A DNA stretch of 64,000 bases from JAWKHR01 sp041394725 (GCA_041394725.1 JAWKHR010000016.1:62001-126000); one strand, 5' to 3'. Shown: positions 36,579 to 44,866, counted from the stretch's first letter. Numbers and translations are program-made. Notes: generated from the sequence alone by a model not told the origin.

Positions 36579-38459
36579 CTAGTGTCGTGGGTCGATGGTG
36601 AGGGTCAGTTCGCGCGAGCCGTGCACGGCGAAGTCGAGGCGGCGCTCCCAGGCGCCCAGCACCGTCTTGCTCACCGGCGCCGTCGCGACGGACGGATCGC
36701 CGGCGAGCACGGAGCGTACCGAGGACGGCAACGCCGGCAGCGGCTCGCCGCCGATGACCGTTCCCGTCGCCGGGGCGATGAGCCGGACGTAGAGCCGGTT
36801 GTTGGTGCGGGTCCTGGCGAGCCGCGCGAAGACGTCGGCGAGCGACGTCGGCTGGCCGGGCGCGAGCTCACGCTGCTCCAGCGTTCCGAGCGACGGGCCG
36901 TCGGAGACGAGCAGCGTCAGCGGCCCCTGCGGTTTGGCGGGCATCGTGATCGGGATCTCGATCGTCTCGAGGCCGCCACGATACCGGCGCAGCTGCACGC
37001 TCAGCGTGTGCGTCGCCCCGGCCTCCGGACGCACGGTGTCGAGCCAGGCCCGCTCGATGGTCGCCGCGGCGTCGCGCTCGGCCACCGTGAGGTGGACGTC
37101 GAGGGCGGTCGGCATCACCGGCGCGAACGGATTCGCGATGACCGTGCCGATGGCGGCCGTGAGGCCGCCAGCCGCGGCCGCGATGGCGTTGTCGCCCGTG
37201 TAGACGTCGTCGAGCGAGACCCGGCCCTCGTCACCGAACGTCGCGGTGCCCGTCGCGGCGATCGACAGCGTGCCCATCTGGCGCTCGTAGGCGACGAGCG
37301 TGTTCATCACGCCGACGTAGGCGAAGAGCGCGGTGAGCTGCGGGTCGTGAATCGCGTAGTAGGTGAACTGGCGATCCGCCCGGCCCGCCGAGGAGAGCGT
37401 GAGGCTGATCTTCAGCTCCCCGGGCCCCGCGCCGAGCCGCCCGCCCACCGCCGTCGATCGGTCCTGGCCCATCACGCCGATGACCGGGCCGAGCGAGGCA
37501 ATCTTCATCGACGCGTCGAGGCTCGGCAGCACCGTGTAGACGTGTGACCGCGTCATCGCGAAGCGTGTCGTCCCGAGGTTGAGGAACGGATGGCCGAAGG
37601 CGTAGAGGCGATCGCCGTCCACGTAGGTCACCGTGCCGGTGGCGCCCATCTCGAGGTCGCCGCGGATGAGTGCCATGCCCACCGCATCGCCCGGGCGGAG
37701 CGCCGTGGCCGCGGAGGCGCCGTCGCCGCGAGGCGCCTGCGAGGTCGCCTCGCCGACGCGCGCGCCCGGCGCCGGACCACCGGTCCCGGTGACCGGCTGG
37801 CCGATGGCGGCACCGACCGCGCGTTCGAGCGCCGGGTCGAAGCCGCTCAGCACCATCGCCGCGCCGATCGGACGCAGGCCCGGCGCGAGGCTGGCCAGCG
37901 CGGCGGGTCCGAGCACGCGAAGGCCGCCCGGATCGCTCGACAGCGGCGAGGCCGCGCGCGCCGCCACGGCGCGCAGCGCCTGGAATACGTCGGCTTCGGT
38001 GGCCGGCCAGGTCAGCTGCAGGCCCGGCAGGTCGGGCCGTCCCGTGCCGCCGTCGACGGCGTCGATCATCTCGCCAATCGGCGTGATGCCCGCGAGCGGC
38101 TCGCGCGGGAACGAGCCCAGCGCGTACGACACGGCGCCGAGCAGCCGGCCGTCGATGTAGACCGGACTGCCGCTCATGCCCTCGATGACGCCGGTGGTCG
38201 CGAGGGGGCCGCCCTCGAGCCGGGCCAGGATCAGGTCGTGCCGGGGCCCGATCGTGTTCTTCAGCACGCCGATGATGTGCGCGCGGAAGTCCGACAGCTC
38301 GTCGCCGGCAAACACCGTGCGTCCCTCGGCGACCATGCCGGGCCGCACCTCGTCGACGGGAAAGAACCGCGGCGCCTGGGCCGAGGCGACCGTCAGCGTG
38401 GCGCCGACGACGGCGACGGCCGCCACCAGCCAGCGGGCGGGCGAACGCAGGTCAGGCAT
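36579..38459 (-). CDS. SpoIVB-type (peptidase S55) domain protein
   Basis: 626 aa with a signal peptide (LVAAVAVVGATLTVASAQA). Residues about 30-160 form the S55-like domain, with GMVAEGRTVFAGDELSDF, HDLILARLEGGPLATTGVI and the catalytic-serine motif GMSGSPVYIDGRLLG. The large remainder (to 626) is beta-rich and of unknown function. In Bacillus the SpoIVB family signals across membranes in sporulation, but this long Acidobacterial form has no known substrate. The start is supported by GGGAG 10 nt upstream. Confidence 0.85.
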   Translation of the reverse strand: MPDLRSPARWLVAAVAVVGATLTVASAQAPRFFPVDEVRPGMVAEGRTVFAGDELSDFRAHIIGVLKNTIGPRHDLILARLEGGPLATTGVIEGMSGSPVYIDGRLLGAVSYALGSFPREPLAGITPIGEMIDAVDGGTGRPDLPGLQLTWPATEADVFQALRAVAARAASPLSSDPGGLRVLGPAALASLAPGLRPIGAAMVLSGFDPALERAVGAAIGQPVTGTGGPAPGARVGEATSQAPRGDGASAATALRPGDAVGMALIRGDLEMGATGTVTYVDGDRLYAFGHPFLNLGTTRFAMTRSHVYTVLPSLDASMKIASLGPVIGVMGQDRSTAVGGRLGAGPGELKISLTLSSAGRADRQFTYYAIHDPQLTALFAYVGVMNTLVAYERQMGTLSIAATGTATFGDEGRVSLDDVYTGDNAIAAAAGGLTAAIGTVIANPFAPVMPTALDVHLTVAERDAAATIERAWLDTVRPEAGATHTLSVQLRRYRGGLETIEIPITMPAKPQGPLTLLVSDGPSLGTLEQRELAPGQPTSLADVFARLARTRTNNRLYVRLIAPATGTVIGGEPLPALPSSVRSVLAGDPSVATAPVSKTVLGAWERRLDFAVHGSRELTLTIDPRH

Positions 38460-38482
38460 GGAGCGTCACTCCCTCGTCTCTG

Positions 38483-38488
38483 GTTATA
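38483..38488 (-). promoter_or_regulatory. -10-like box upstream of the S55 gene
   Basis: TATAAC on the minus strand, followed by a short leader with GAGGGAG before the ATG. The -35 is not recognisable. It lies divergent from the trp supraoperon promoter. Confidence 0.4.
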
Positions 38489-38540
38489 GCACGGCCATTC
38501 ACGCCGATCTGGCGGCCCCGGCGGACGTCCGGCCGGCCTT

Positions 38541-38639
38541 TCACGACCGCTTCGGCGGCCGGCCGGCGCCGGCATGTGACCGCTTCGACGGCCGGCCGAC
38601 GCCGCGATTTGACCGGTTCGACGGCCGTCTGCTACGCTC
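38541..38639 (+). repeat. Three 33-bp direct repeats at the trp supraoperon promoter
   Basis: Copies at 38541, 38574 and 38607 are in exact 33-bp register and share the core TGACCGCTTCGACGGCCGG. The third copy loses similarity after about 21 bp, where it contains the -35 region of the putative promoter. Thirty-three bp is about three helical turns, so identical faces would align, as expected for operator sites. Confidence 0.75.
38609..38638 (+). promoter_or_regulatory. Putative promoter of the aromatic/trp supraoperon
   Basis: TTGACC and TACGCT separated by 18 nt, with an expected transcription start near 38645, about 15 nt before the leader-peptide ATG. The -35 lies inside the third 33-bp repeat. 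Confidence 0.5.
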
Positions 38640-38659
38640 GTCCGCGTCTGGACGCTTCG

Positions 38660-38752
38660 ATGATTTCCCGCCCTGCCTTCCGTGTCGCGCAGACGGCCTC
38701 CTGGTCGTACTGGTGGTGGTACGCCAAGGCTGAGGGGGTCCTCGCGCGATAA
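38660..38752 (+). CDS. trpL: Trp operon leader peptide
   Basis: A 30-codon ORF from ATG 38660 to TAA 38750. Residues 15-21 read W-S-Y-W-W-W-Y: four Trp and two Tyr codons in seven positions, far beyond chance. It lies just downstream of the putative promoter and just upstream of an antiterminator/terminator pair, with the aromatic supraoperon beyond. The peptide product needs no function; ribosome speed over the Trp codons would decide transcription. The ribosome site is weak (TGGA). Confidence 0.85.
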   Translation: MISRPAFRVAQTASWSYWWWYAKAEGVLAR

Positions 38753-38813
38753 GCGTCCCGGAAAGTCCGGTGTTGAGCGGCCTCTTCAGCGATGCGCTGA
38801 AGGGGCTTTTTTT
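38729..38813 (+). promoter_or_regulatory. Transcription attenuator: antiterminator and intrinsic terminator
   Basis: The terminator is a perfect 12-bp stem (GCCTCTTCAGCG / CGCTGAAGGGGC, one G-T pair) at 38780-38791 and 38795-38806 with loop ATG, followed by seven Ts (38807-38813). The competing antiterminator pairs GCTGAGGGGG (38729-38738) with CCTCTTCAGC (38781-38790) over ten positions, two of them G-U. It encloses a small CCGGA-AAG-TCCGG hairpin (38758-38770). The antiterminator arm starts 10 nt after the last Trp codon, so a ribosome stalled there leaves it free, while one reaching the stop codon would mask it. Confidence 0.85.
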
Positions 38814-38830
38814 GTGCCCGAACGACGTCG

Positions 38831-40282
38831 ATGACGCGACCCATCGTCTGTGAAACCGTCACCGCCACCTCGATGGCGGAGCTGCGCGCGGCACGCGACC
38901 GGGCCACTGGCGAGGTCGTGGAGCTGCGGCTCGACGGCGTGCGCGACGTGGACGTGGCGGGCGCCCTCGAGGGGCGACGCCAGCCGGTGGTCGTCACGTG
39001 CCGGGCCGCGTGGGAAGGCGGACGGTTCGACGGCGACGAAGAGACGCGGCTCGGCCTCCTGGCCTCGGCGGTGCGCGGCGGAGCGGAGTTCGTGGACGTC
39101 GAATGGCGCGCCGAGCACGCGCGCGTGCCGCGGGCCGACGGGACGCGGCGGATCCTCTCGTCGCACGACTTCTCGGGCCTGCCCGCCGACCTCGCCGAGC
39201 GGGTGCGCGCCATGCGCGCGACGGGCGATATCGTCAAGGTGGCCGTGCAGGCGTCGCGGCTGACCGACTGCATCACGCTCCGTGACGCGGTCGCGGGCGA
39301 GGGCGATCGGATCGTGGTGGCCATGGGGCCGGCGGGCTGGCTGACGCGTGTCGCGCCGGAGCGTTTCGGCTCCTGCTGGACGTTCGCCGGCACGGCCGCC
39401 CCCGGCCAGCTGAGCGTCGCGGATCTCGTGGGCACGTATCGGGTTGGCGCGCACACGCCGGAGACGCTGCTCTATGGCGTCACCGGACGGCCGCTCGCGC
39501 ACTCGGCCTCGCCGGCGATGCACAACGCGGCATTCGCCGCGGTCGGCGCCGACGCGCTGTACGTGCCCTTCGAGACCGACGACCCGGACGACCTGCAGGC
39601 CGCGGCGCGGGCGTTCGGGATTCGCGGGCTGAGCGTGACGGCGCCGCTCAAGGCCGGGGCGGCGGGTCTCGCGACGAAGCTCGGCGAAGCCGCGCGGCGG
39701 ACGGGCGTCGTCAACACGCTGCGGTTCGAGCCGAAGGAAGTCCGCGGCGAGAACTTCGACGTCGCAGGCTTCCTCGATCCAATCGACGCCCGCCGCGTGC
39801 CGCTCGAGGGACGGCGGGCCGTGGTGCTGGGCGCGGGCGGGGCGGCGCGCGCGGCGGCAATGGCCCTGGCGAGCCGGGGCGCGCGGGTGGCGATCGCGGC
39901 GCGACGCCGCGAGCGGGCCCTTGCGCTCGCGCGGTCGCTCGACGTGGGCGTCGAGGCCTGGCCGCCGGCGCCCGGCTGGGACCTGCTGGTCAACGCGACG
40001 CCGGTCGGGACGTGGCCCGACGTCGAGGCGTCGCCGCTCGAGGCCGCGGACCTCGCCGGCGCGCTCGTCTACGACATGGTCTACCACCCGCGCGAGACGG
40101 CGCTCCGGCGACGGGCGGCGGCCGCCGGCATCCCGAGCCTCGGCGGGCTCGACATGCTGGTGGGGCAGGCGCGGCGGCAGTTCGCCTTCTGGACGGGACA
40201 CGACGTCCCGGCCGCGGTGTTCGAGGGCGCGGCCCTCGCGTTTCTGGCGTCGCGGCGCGACGCCTCCGGGACCGATCAATGA
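38831..40282 (+). CDS. aroDE: 3-dehydroquinate dehydratase (type I) - shikimate dehydrogenase fusion
   Basis: 483 aa. Residues 1-210 are a type I dehydroquinase, with the catalytic His in LSSHDFSG and Schiff-base Lys in DIVKVAVQ. Residues about 217-483 are shikimate dehydrogenase: GRPLAHSASPAMHNAAF, SVTAPLK (catalytic Lys), NTLRF, GAGGAARAAAMAL for NADP, and GLDMLVGQA. Together they convert 3-dehydroquinate to shikimate. First structural gene of the supraoperon, 17 nt after the attenuator T-run. Confidence 0.94.
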   Translation: MTRPIVCETVTATSMAELRAARDRATGEVVELRLDGVRDVDVAGALEGRRQPVVVTCRAAWEGGRFDGDEETRLGLLASAVRGGAEFVDVEWRAEHARVPRADGTRRILSSHDFSGLPADLAERVRAMRATGDIVKVAVQASRLTDCITLRDAVAGEGDRIVVAMGPAGWLTRVAPERFGSCWTFAGTAAPGQLSVADLVGTYRVGAHTPETLLYGVTGRPLAHSASPAMHNAAFAAVGADALYVPFETDDPDDLQAAARAFGIRGLSVTAPLKAGAAGLATKLGEAARRTGVVNTLRFEPKEVRGENFDVAGFLDPIDARRVPLEGRRAVVLGAGGAARAAAMALASRGARVAIAARRRERALALARSLDVGVEAWPPAPGWDLLVNATPVGTWPDVEASPLEAADLAGALVYDMVYHPRETALRRRAAAAGIPSLGGLDMLVGQARRQFAFWTGHDVPAAVFEGAALAFLASRRDASGTDQ

Positions 40283-41748
40283 AGCAGACGACGTTCGAGG
40301 AGTTCGTGGAGCTGTCGCAGCGCGGGACGTTCGTCCCGGTCTGCCGCGAGATCATGGCCGACCTGCTGACGCCGGTGTCGGCCTTCCTCAAGATCGCCGA
40401 GCACTCCGACTATGCCTTCCTGCTCGAGAGCGTCGAGGGCGGCGAGCACGTCGGGCGCTACTCGTTCCTCGGCAAGGACCCGTTCCTCGTCCTGCGCGGG
40501 CGCGCGGGCGAGGTCTCGATCGAGCAGGCGGGCGAGCGCACGTCGCGCAGCGAGCCGTTCATCGAGGTGCTGCGCGACCTGATGGCCGAGTTCCAGTCGC
40601 CCTACGTGCCGGACCTGCCGCGGTTCACCGGCGGCGCGGTCGGCTACCTCGACTACGACACCGCCGCCTGGTTCGAGCCGGCGGTGCGGCTGGAGTCGCC
40701 GCTGCCGGATCGCGACCAGGCGGGCTTCATGGTGTTCGACACCGTCCTGGCGTTCGACCACGTGAAGCACCGGATCCTGGCCATCGCGAACGCGCGCCTG
40801 CGGGCGGGCGCGGACCTGCGATCGCTCTACGACTTCGCGTGCGCGAAGATCGACTTCCTCGAGCGCGAGCTGGATCGGAACCTCTCGCGGCCGCAGCGCG
40901 CGACGCCGCCCCCGCTCGACGTGCAGGCGAACCAGACGCGCGAGGCGTTCGAGGCGGCGGTGCGGAAGATCCAGGGGGACATCGCGGCCGGCGAGATCTA
41001 CCAGGCGGTGCTGTCGCAGCGGTTCGACGCGGACACGACGGCGTCGCCCTTCGACGTGTACCGCGCGCTGCGACACATCAACCCGTCGCCCTACATGTTC
41101 TTCATCCGCATGGGGCGCGACGCGATCATCGGCGCGTCGCCGGAGATGCTCGTCCGCGTCGAGGGCTCGCACGTCGAGACCCACCCGATTGCCGGCACCC
41201 GGCGGCGCGGTGCGACGCCCGACGAGGATCAGCGGCTGGCCGACGAACTGCGGCGCAACGAGAAGGAACGGGCCGAGCACGTGATGCTGGTGGACCTCGG
41301 CCGCAACGACGTCGGCCGGGTCGCCGAGACCGGCAGCGTGCGCGTGCCGCAGTTCATGACCCTCGAGCGTTACTCGCACGTGATGCACCTCGTCTCGCGC
41401 GTCGAGGGGCGCCTGGCCGCGGACCGCGATCGGCTCGATGCGCTGGTCGCCACGTTCCCGGCCGGCACGCTGACCGGCGCGCCGAAGATCCGCGCGATGC
41501 AGATCGTCGGCGACCTGGAGCCGACCCGGCGCGGCCTCTACGGCGGGGCCGTGGGCTACCTGGACTTCGCCGGCAACCTCGACTTCTGCATCGCGATCCG
41601 GACGATCACGATGCGCGACCAGCGCGCCACCATCCAGGCCGGCGCCGGCATCGTCGCCGACTCGCATCCGGCCGCCGAATACGAGGAGACGCGCGACAAG
41701 GCGCGCGCGCTCATCCAGGCCCTCGAGATGGCCACGCGCGGCCTGTAG
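40279..41748 (+). CDS. trpE: Anthranilate synthase component I
   Basis: 489 aa, ATGA overlap with aroDE. The N-terminal regulatory region contains FLLESVEGGEHVGRYSFLG, whose LLES is the tryptophan feedback-binding motif. The chorismate-binding domain has AGEIYQAVLSQRF, IIGASPEMLVRV, PIAGTRRRG, EHVMLVDLGRND and ATFPAGTLTGAPKIRAM. It makes anthranilate from chorismate with ammonia delivered by TrpG. Both enzyme inhibition and attenuation by Trp are therefore likely. Confidence 0.96.
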   Translation: MKQTTFEEFVELSQRGTFVPVCREIMADLLTPVSAFLKIAEHSDYAFLLESVEGGEHVGRYSFLGKDPFLVLRGRAGEVSIEQAGERTSRSEPFIEVLRDLMAEFQSPYVPDLPRFTGGAVGYLDYDTAAWFEPAVRLESPLPDRDQAGFMVFDTVLAFDHVKHRILAIANARLRAGADLRSLYDFACAKIDFLERELDRNLSRPQRATPPPLDVQANQTREAFEAAVRKIQGDIAAGEIYQAVLSQRFDADTTASPFDVYRALRHINPSPYMFFIRMGRDAIIGASPEMLVRVEGSHVETHPIAGTRRRGATPDEDQRLADELRRNEKERAEHVMLVDLGRNDVGRVAETGSVRVPQFMTLERYSHVMHLVSRVEGRLAADRDRLDALVATFPAGTLTGAPKIRAMQIVGDLEPTRRGLYGGAVGYLDFAGNLDFCIAIRTITMRDQRATIQAGAGIVADSHPAAEYEETRDKARALIQALEMATRGL

Positions 41749-41760
41749 GACGACCGACCC

Positions 41761-42330
41761 GTGCTGCTGCTCATCGACAACTACGATTCGTTCACCTGGA
41801 ACCTCGCGCACCGGCTCGGCGAGCTGGGCGCGGAGGTCCGCGTCGTGCGCAACGACGCCATCACGCCCGAGGATATCGAGGCGATGCGGCCCGACCGCCT
41901 CGTGATTTCGCCCGGACCGGGCCGCCCCGAGTCGGCGGGCGTGTCCATCGAGGCGCTGCGGCGGGGCGCCGGGCGGCGGCCGATCCTCGGCGTCTGCCTG
42001 GGGCACCAGGCGCTGGCCGTCGCGTTCGGCGGCCGCGTGGAGCGCGCGGCGGCGCCCGTGCACGGCAAGACGTCACCGGTGACCCACGACGGCTCGGCCC
42101 TCTTCCGGGGGCTGGGCACGACGTTCGAGGTGGGACGCTATCACTCGCTGGTGATCGCGCCCGACGCGGTGCCCGACGGCTTCGTCGTCTCGGCGACCGT
42201 GGCGGGGGAGTCGACGATCATGGCGATCCGTCACGTCGAATGGCCGGTCGTCGGCGTGCAGTTCCACCCGGAGTCCGTGCTCACGCCGGCCGGACATGGC
42301 CTGCTGAAGAACTTCCTGGAGATGCGTTGA
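41761..42330 (+). CDS. trpG: Anthranilate synthase component II (glutamine amidotransferase)
   Basis: 189 aa from GTG 41761. Class I amidotransferase: DNYDSFTWNLAH at the start, SPGPGRP oxyanion strand, nucleophile Cys in GVCLGHQALA, and the His/Glu pair in GVQFHPESVLT. Supplies ammonia to TrpE. Separate gene, not fused to trpE or trpD. Confidence 0.96.
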   Translation: MLLLIDNYDSFTWNLAHRLGELGAEVRVVRNDAITPEDIEAMRPDRLVISPGPGRPESAGVSIEALRRGAGRRPILGVCLGHQALAVAFGGRVERAAAPVHGKTSPVTHDGSALFRGLGTTFEVGRYHSLVIAPDAVPDGFVVSATVAGESTIMAIRHVEWPVVGVQFHPESVLTPAGHGLLKNFLEMR

Positions 42331-42332
42331 CG

Positions 42333-43343
42333 ATGTTTGCCGAGCTGCTGGAGAAACTGCGGCATCACGAAGACCTCACGCCGGAGGAGTCGGCGTCGGC
42401 CATGGGCGCGATCATGGACGGGCAGGCGCAGCCGTCGCACATCGCCGCACTGCTGATGGCGCTGGCGCTCAAGGGCGAACGGCCCGGCGAGATGGTCGGG
42501 TTCGCCCGCGCCATGCGCGCGCGCGCGACGCCCATGCCGCGTCCGGTGGGGGACGTCTTCGACACGTGCGGCACAGGGGGCGACGGCGCCCACACCTTCA
42601 ACGTCTCGACCGCGGCGGCGATCGTGCTGGCCGGGTGCGGCGTGCGCGTCGCCAAGCACGGCAACCGCGCGGTATCGAGCCGGTCGGGCAGCGCCGACGT
42701 GTTCGAGGCGCTCGGCGTCGCCCTCGAGGCGCCGGCCGACCGCGTCGTCTCGGCGCTCGAGCAGGCCCGGCTCGCGTTCTTCTTCGCGCCGGCCTGGCAC
42801 CCGTCGATGCGCCACGCCGGACCGACGCGACGCGAGCTCGGGGTACGGACGGCGTTCAACCTCCTCGGCCCGCTGACGAACCCGGCAGGGGCGACGCGCC
42901 AGCTGGTCGGCGTCTCCCGGCCCGAGCACACGGAACTGGTGGCGCGGACCCTCGGCGCGCTGGGCACCGACCGCGCGTGGGTGGTCCACGGCGCCGGCGG
43001 GCTCGACGAGATCTCGACACTCGGCCACACCAAGGTCTCCGAGTTGCGCCACGGCACGGTGAACACGTTCTACGTCCATCCCGCGGACGTCGGGGTGTCC
43101 GTGGCGACGAAGGAGGCGCTGGCCGGCGGCACGGCGGCCGGGAACGCGGCGATGGTCGAGGCGCTGCTCGCCGGCGAGGCCGGGCCGCGGCGCGACATCG
43201 TGACGTTCAACGCGGGCGCCGCCCTGCTCATCGCCGGCGTCGCCGAGACCCTCGCGGACGGCGCGCGGCTGGCGGCGGCGGCGATCGACGACGGGCGCGC
43301 GGGTGCGGCCCTCGCGGCGCTGCGGAAGGCGTGCGCCGCATGA
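42333..43343 (+). CDS. trpD: Anthranilate phosphoribosyltransferase
   Basis: 336 aa from ATG 42333, 2 nt after the trpG stop. PRPP-binding CGTGGDGAHTFNVST, then VAKHGNRAVSSRSGSADV, FFFAPAWHPSMRHAGPTRR and RTAFNLLGPLTNPA, all TrpD signatures. The frame is open upstream through trpG and trpE only as a shadow. Transfers phosphoribose to anthranilate. Confidence 0.96.
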   Translation: MFAELLEKLRHHEDLTPEESASAMGAIMDGQAQPSHIAALLMALALKGERPGEMVGFARAMRARATPMPRPVGDVFDTCGTGGDGAHTFNVSTAAAIVLAGCGVRVAKHGNRAVSSRSGSADVFEALGVALEAPADRVVSALEQARLAFFFAPAWHPSMRHAGPTRRELGVRTAFNLLGPLTNPAGATRQLVGVSRPEHTELVARTLGALGTDRAWVVHGAGGLDEISTLGHTKVSELRHGTVNTFYVHPADVGVSVATKEALAGGTAAGNAAMVEALLAGEAGPRRDIVTFNAGAALLIAGVAETLADGARLAAAAIDDGRAGAALAALRKACAA

Positions 43344-44146
43344 CGTCGGACCTGCTGCGCGCGGTCGTGGCGGCGGCGACACGCGCGGCCGGCGAGCGCG
43401 AGCGCTCGGGCGATCGCGCCGCGCTCGACCGCGACCTGGCGGCCGCCCGGCCCGACGGCGCCGGCTTCGAGGCGGCGCTCCGCGCGCCCGGCGTCCGCGT
43501 CATCGCCGAGTGCAAGCGACGCTCGCCGTCGAAGGGCGTGCTCCGGCGCGAGTACGACCCGGTCGCCATCGCGACGGGCTACGCCGCGGCCGGGGCGGCC
43601 GCCATCTCCGTGCTGACCGAGCCGACGTTCTTCGACGGATCGCTCGATCACCTGCGCCACGTGCGGCGCGCCGTGACGGTGCCCGTGCTGCGGAAGGACT
43701 TCGTCGTCACCGACTTCCAGGTCACCGAGGCGCGGGCCGCCGGCGCCGACGCCGTCTTGCTCATCGTCGCCGCGCTGGATCAGCCGGCCCTGCGGCGGTT
43801 GCTGGCGCGCGCGCACGACCTCGGCCTGGCGGCGCTCGTCGAGGTGCACGACGCCACGGAACTGACCCGCGCGCTCGAGGCCGGGGCGCGTGTCGTCGGC
43901 GTCAACAGCCGCAACCTCCGGAGTCTCGAGGTGAACACCGCGCTGTTCGACGAGCTGGCCCCGGCGTTTCCGGAGGACGTGGTCGCCGTGGCCGAGAGCG
44001 GGCTGCGTGACGCGGCGCACCTCGGCCGGCTCGCCGCGCTGCGCTACGACGCGTTTCTGATCGGCGAGCGGCTGGTCACCGAGCCGGATCCCGGGGCGGC
44101 CCTGGCGGCCCTGCTGACCGCGGCGGGCGGGGGAGAGGCGCGATGA
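43340..44146 (+). CDS. trpC: Indole-3-glycerol phosphate synthase
   Basis: 268 aa, ATGA overlap with trpD. TIM barrel with IAECKRRSPSKGVLR (catalytic Lys), AAAISVLTEPTFFDGSLDHL, PVLRKDFVVTDFQV, VGVNSRNLRSLEVN and AVAESGL. Converts CdRP to indole-3-glycerol phosphate. Overlaps trpF by 4 nt. Confidence 0.96.
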   Translation: MTSDLLRAVVAAATRAAGERERSGDRAALDRDLAAARPDGAGFEAALRAPGVRVIAECKRRSPSKGVLRREYDPVAIATGYAAAGAAAISVLTEPTFFDGSLDHLRHVRRAVTVPVLRKDFVVTDFQVTEARAAGADAVLLIVAALDQPALRRLLARAHDLGLAALVEVHDATELTRALEAGARVVGVNSRNLRSLEVNTALFDELAPAFPEDVVAVAESGLRDAAHLGRLAALRYDAFLIGERLVTEPDPGAALAALLTAAGGGEAR

Positions 44147-44712
44147 GCCGGCCGCGCGTGAAGATCTGCGGCCTGACGCGTCGCGAGGACGTGGAGGCCG
44201 CGGTGGCCGCGGGCGCCGACGCGCTCGGGTTCATCTGCTGGCCGAACAGCCCGCGGTTCGTCCCGCCGCGGGCGGTCCGTGCCCTGGCGGCAGACCTGCC
44301 GGCCCTCGTCGCGCGCGTCGGCGTGTTCGTCGGCGCGCCGCCCGACGAGGTGCGGGACACGGTCGGCGCAGCCGGTCTCGCGGCGGTGCAGCTTCACGGC
44401 GACGAGGCGGTCGGAGACTACGCCGTCGTCGGGCGGCCGCTGATCCGGGCCGTGTCCCTGTTGACCGATGAGGACGTGGCCCGCGCCGTGGAGCTGCCGG
44501 CGGCCGTCACCGTGCTGGTCGACGCGCACGACCCGGCCCGGCGCGGCGGCACGGGCACGCGCGCGGACTGGCGGAGGGCCGCCGCGCTCGCGCGACGCCG
44601 GCCCATCCTGCTCGCTGGCGGCCTCGGCCCGGAGAACGTCGCCGAGGCGCTCCACGAGGTTCGGCCGTGGGGAATCGACGTGTCGTCCGGGGTGGAGACG
44701 GCCCTGGCGTGA
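44143..44712 (+). CDS. trpF: Phosphoribosylanthranilate isomerase (3' end appears frameshifted)
   Basis: 189 aa as read. KICGLTRREDVEAAV, ALGFICWPNSPRFV, VQLHGDEA and the closing DVSSGVETA mark TrpF. The normal tail PGVKSRERL...AALFAAIAASGLEEA is present in the DNA, but in two other frames. One missing base near 44700 (a C-run) and another near 44728 would restore it, ending at 44776 with a 4-nt overlap to a trpB GTG at 44773. The catalytic Cys (KICG) and Asp region are intact. Confidence 0.9.
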   Translation: MSRPRVKICGLTRREDVEAAVAAGADALGFICWPNSPRFVPPRAVRALAADLPALVARVGVFVGAPPDEVRDTVGAAGLAAVQLHGDEAVGDYAVVGRPLIRAVSLLTDEDVARAVELPAAVTVLVDAHDPARRGGTGTRADWRRAAALARRRPILLAGGLGPENVAEALHEVRPWGIDVSSGVETALA

Positions 44713-44866
44713 AAAGCCGCGAGCGACTGCGGCGCTGTTCGCGGCCATCGCCGCGAGCGGACTGGAGGAGGCGTGACGACGGCGGTCGGAGTCCCTGCCG
44801 GGACCTTCGTTCGGACGACGTGACCCGGATGCCCGGGGGTACTTCGGCGACTTCGGGGGGCGGTTC

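Noticed and set aside
38780..38813. Simple terminator of an upstream gene
   Set aside because: The upstream gene (S55) runs the other way, and the hairpin follows a Trp-codon-rich ORF with a competing stem, so an attenuator fits better. A T-box was considered, but no specifier loop or T-box sequence is seen.
44468..44776. Separate 102-codon gene overlapping trpF
   Set aside because: Only its last codons (AALFAAIAASGLEEA) matter: they are the displaced C-terminus of TrpF, so it is better explained by indels than as a new gene.
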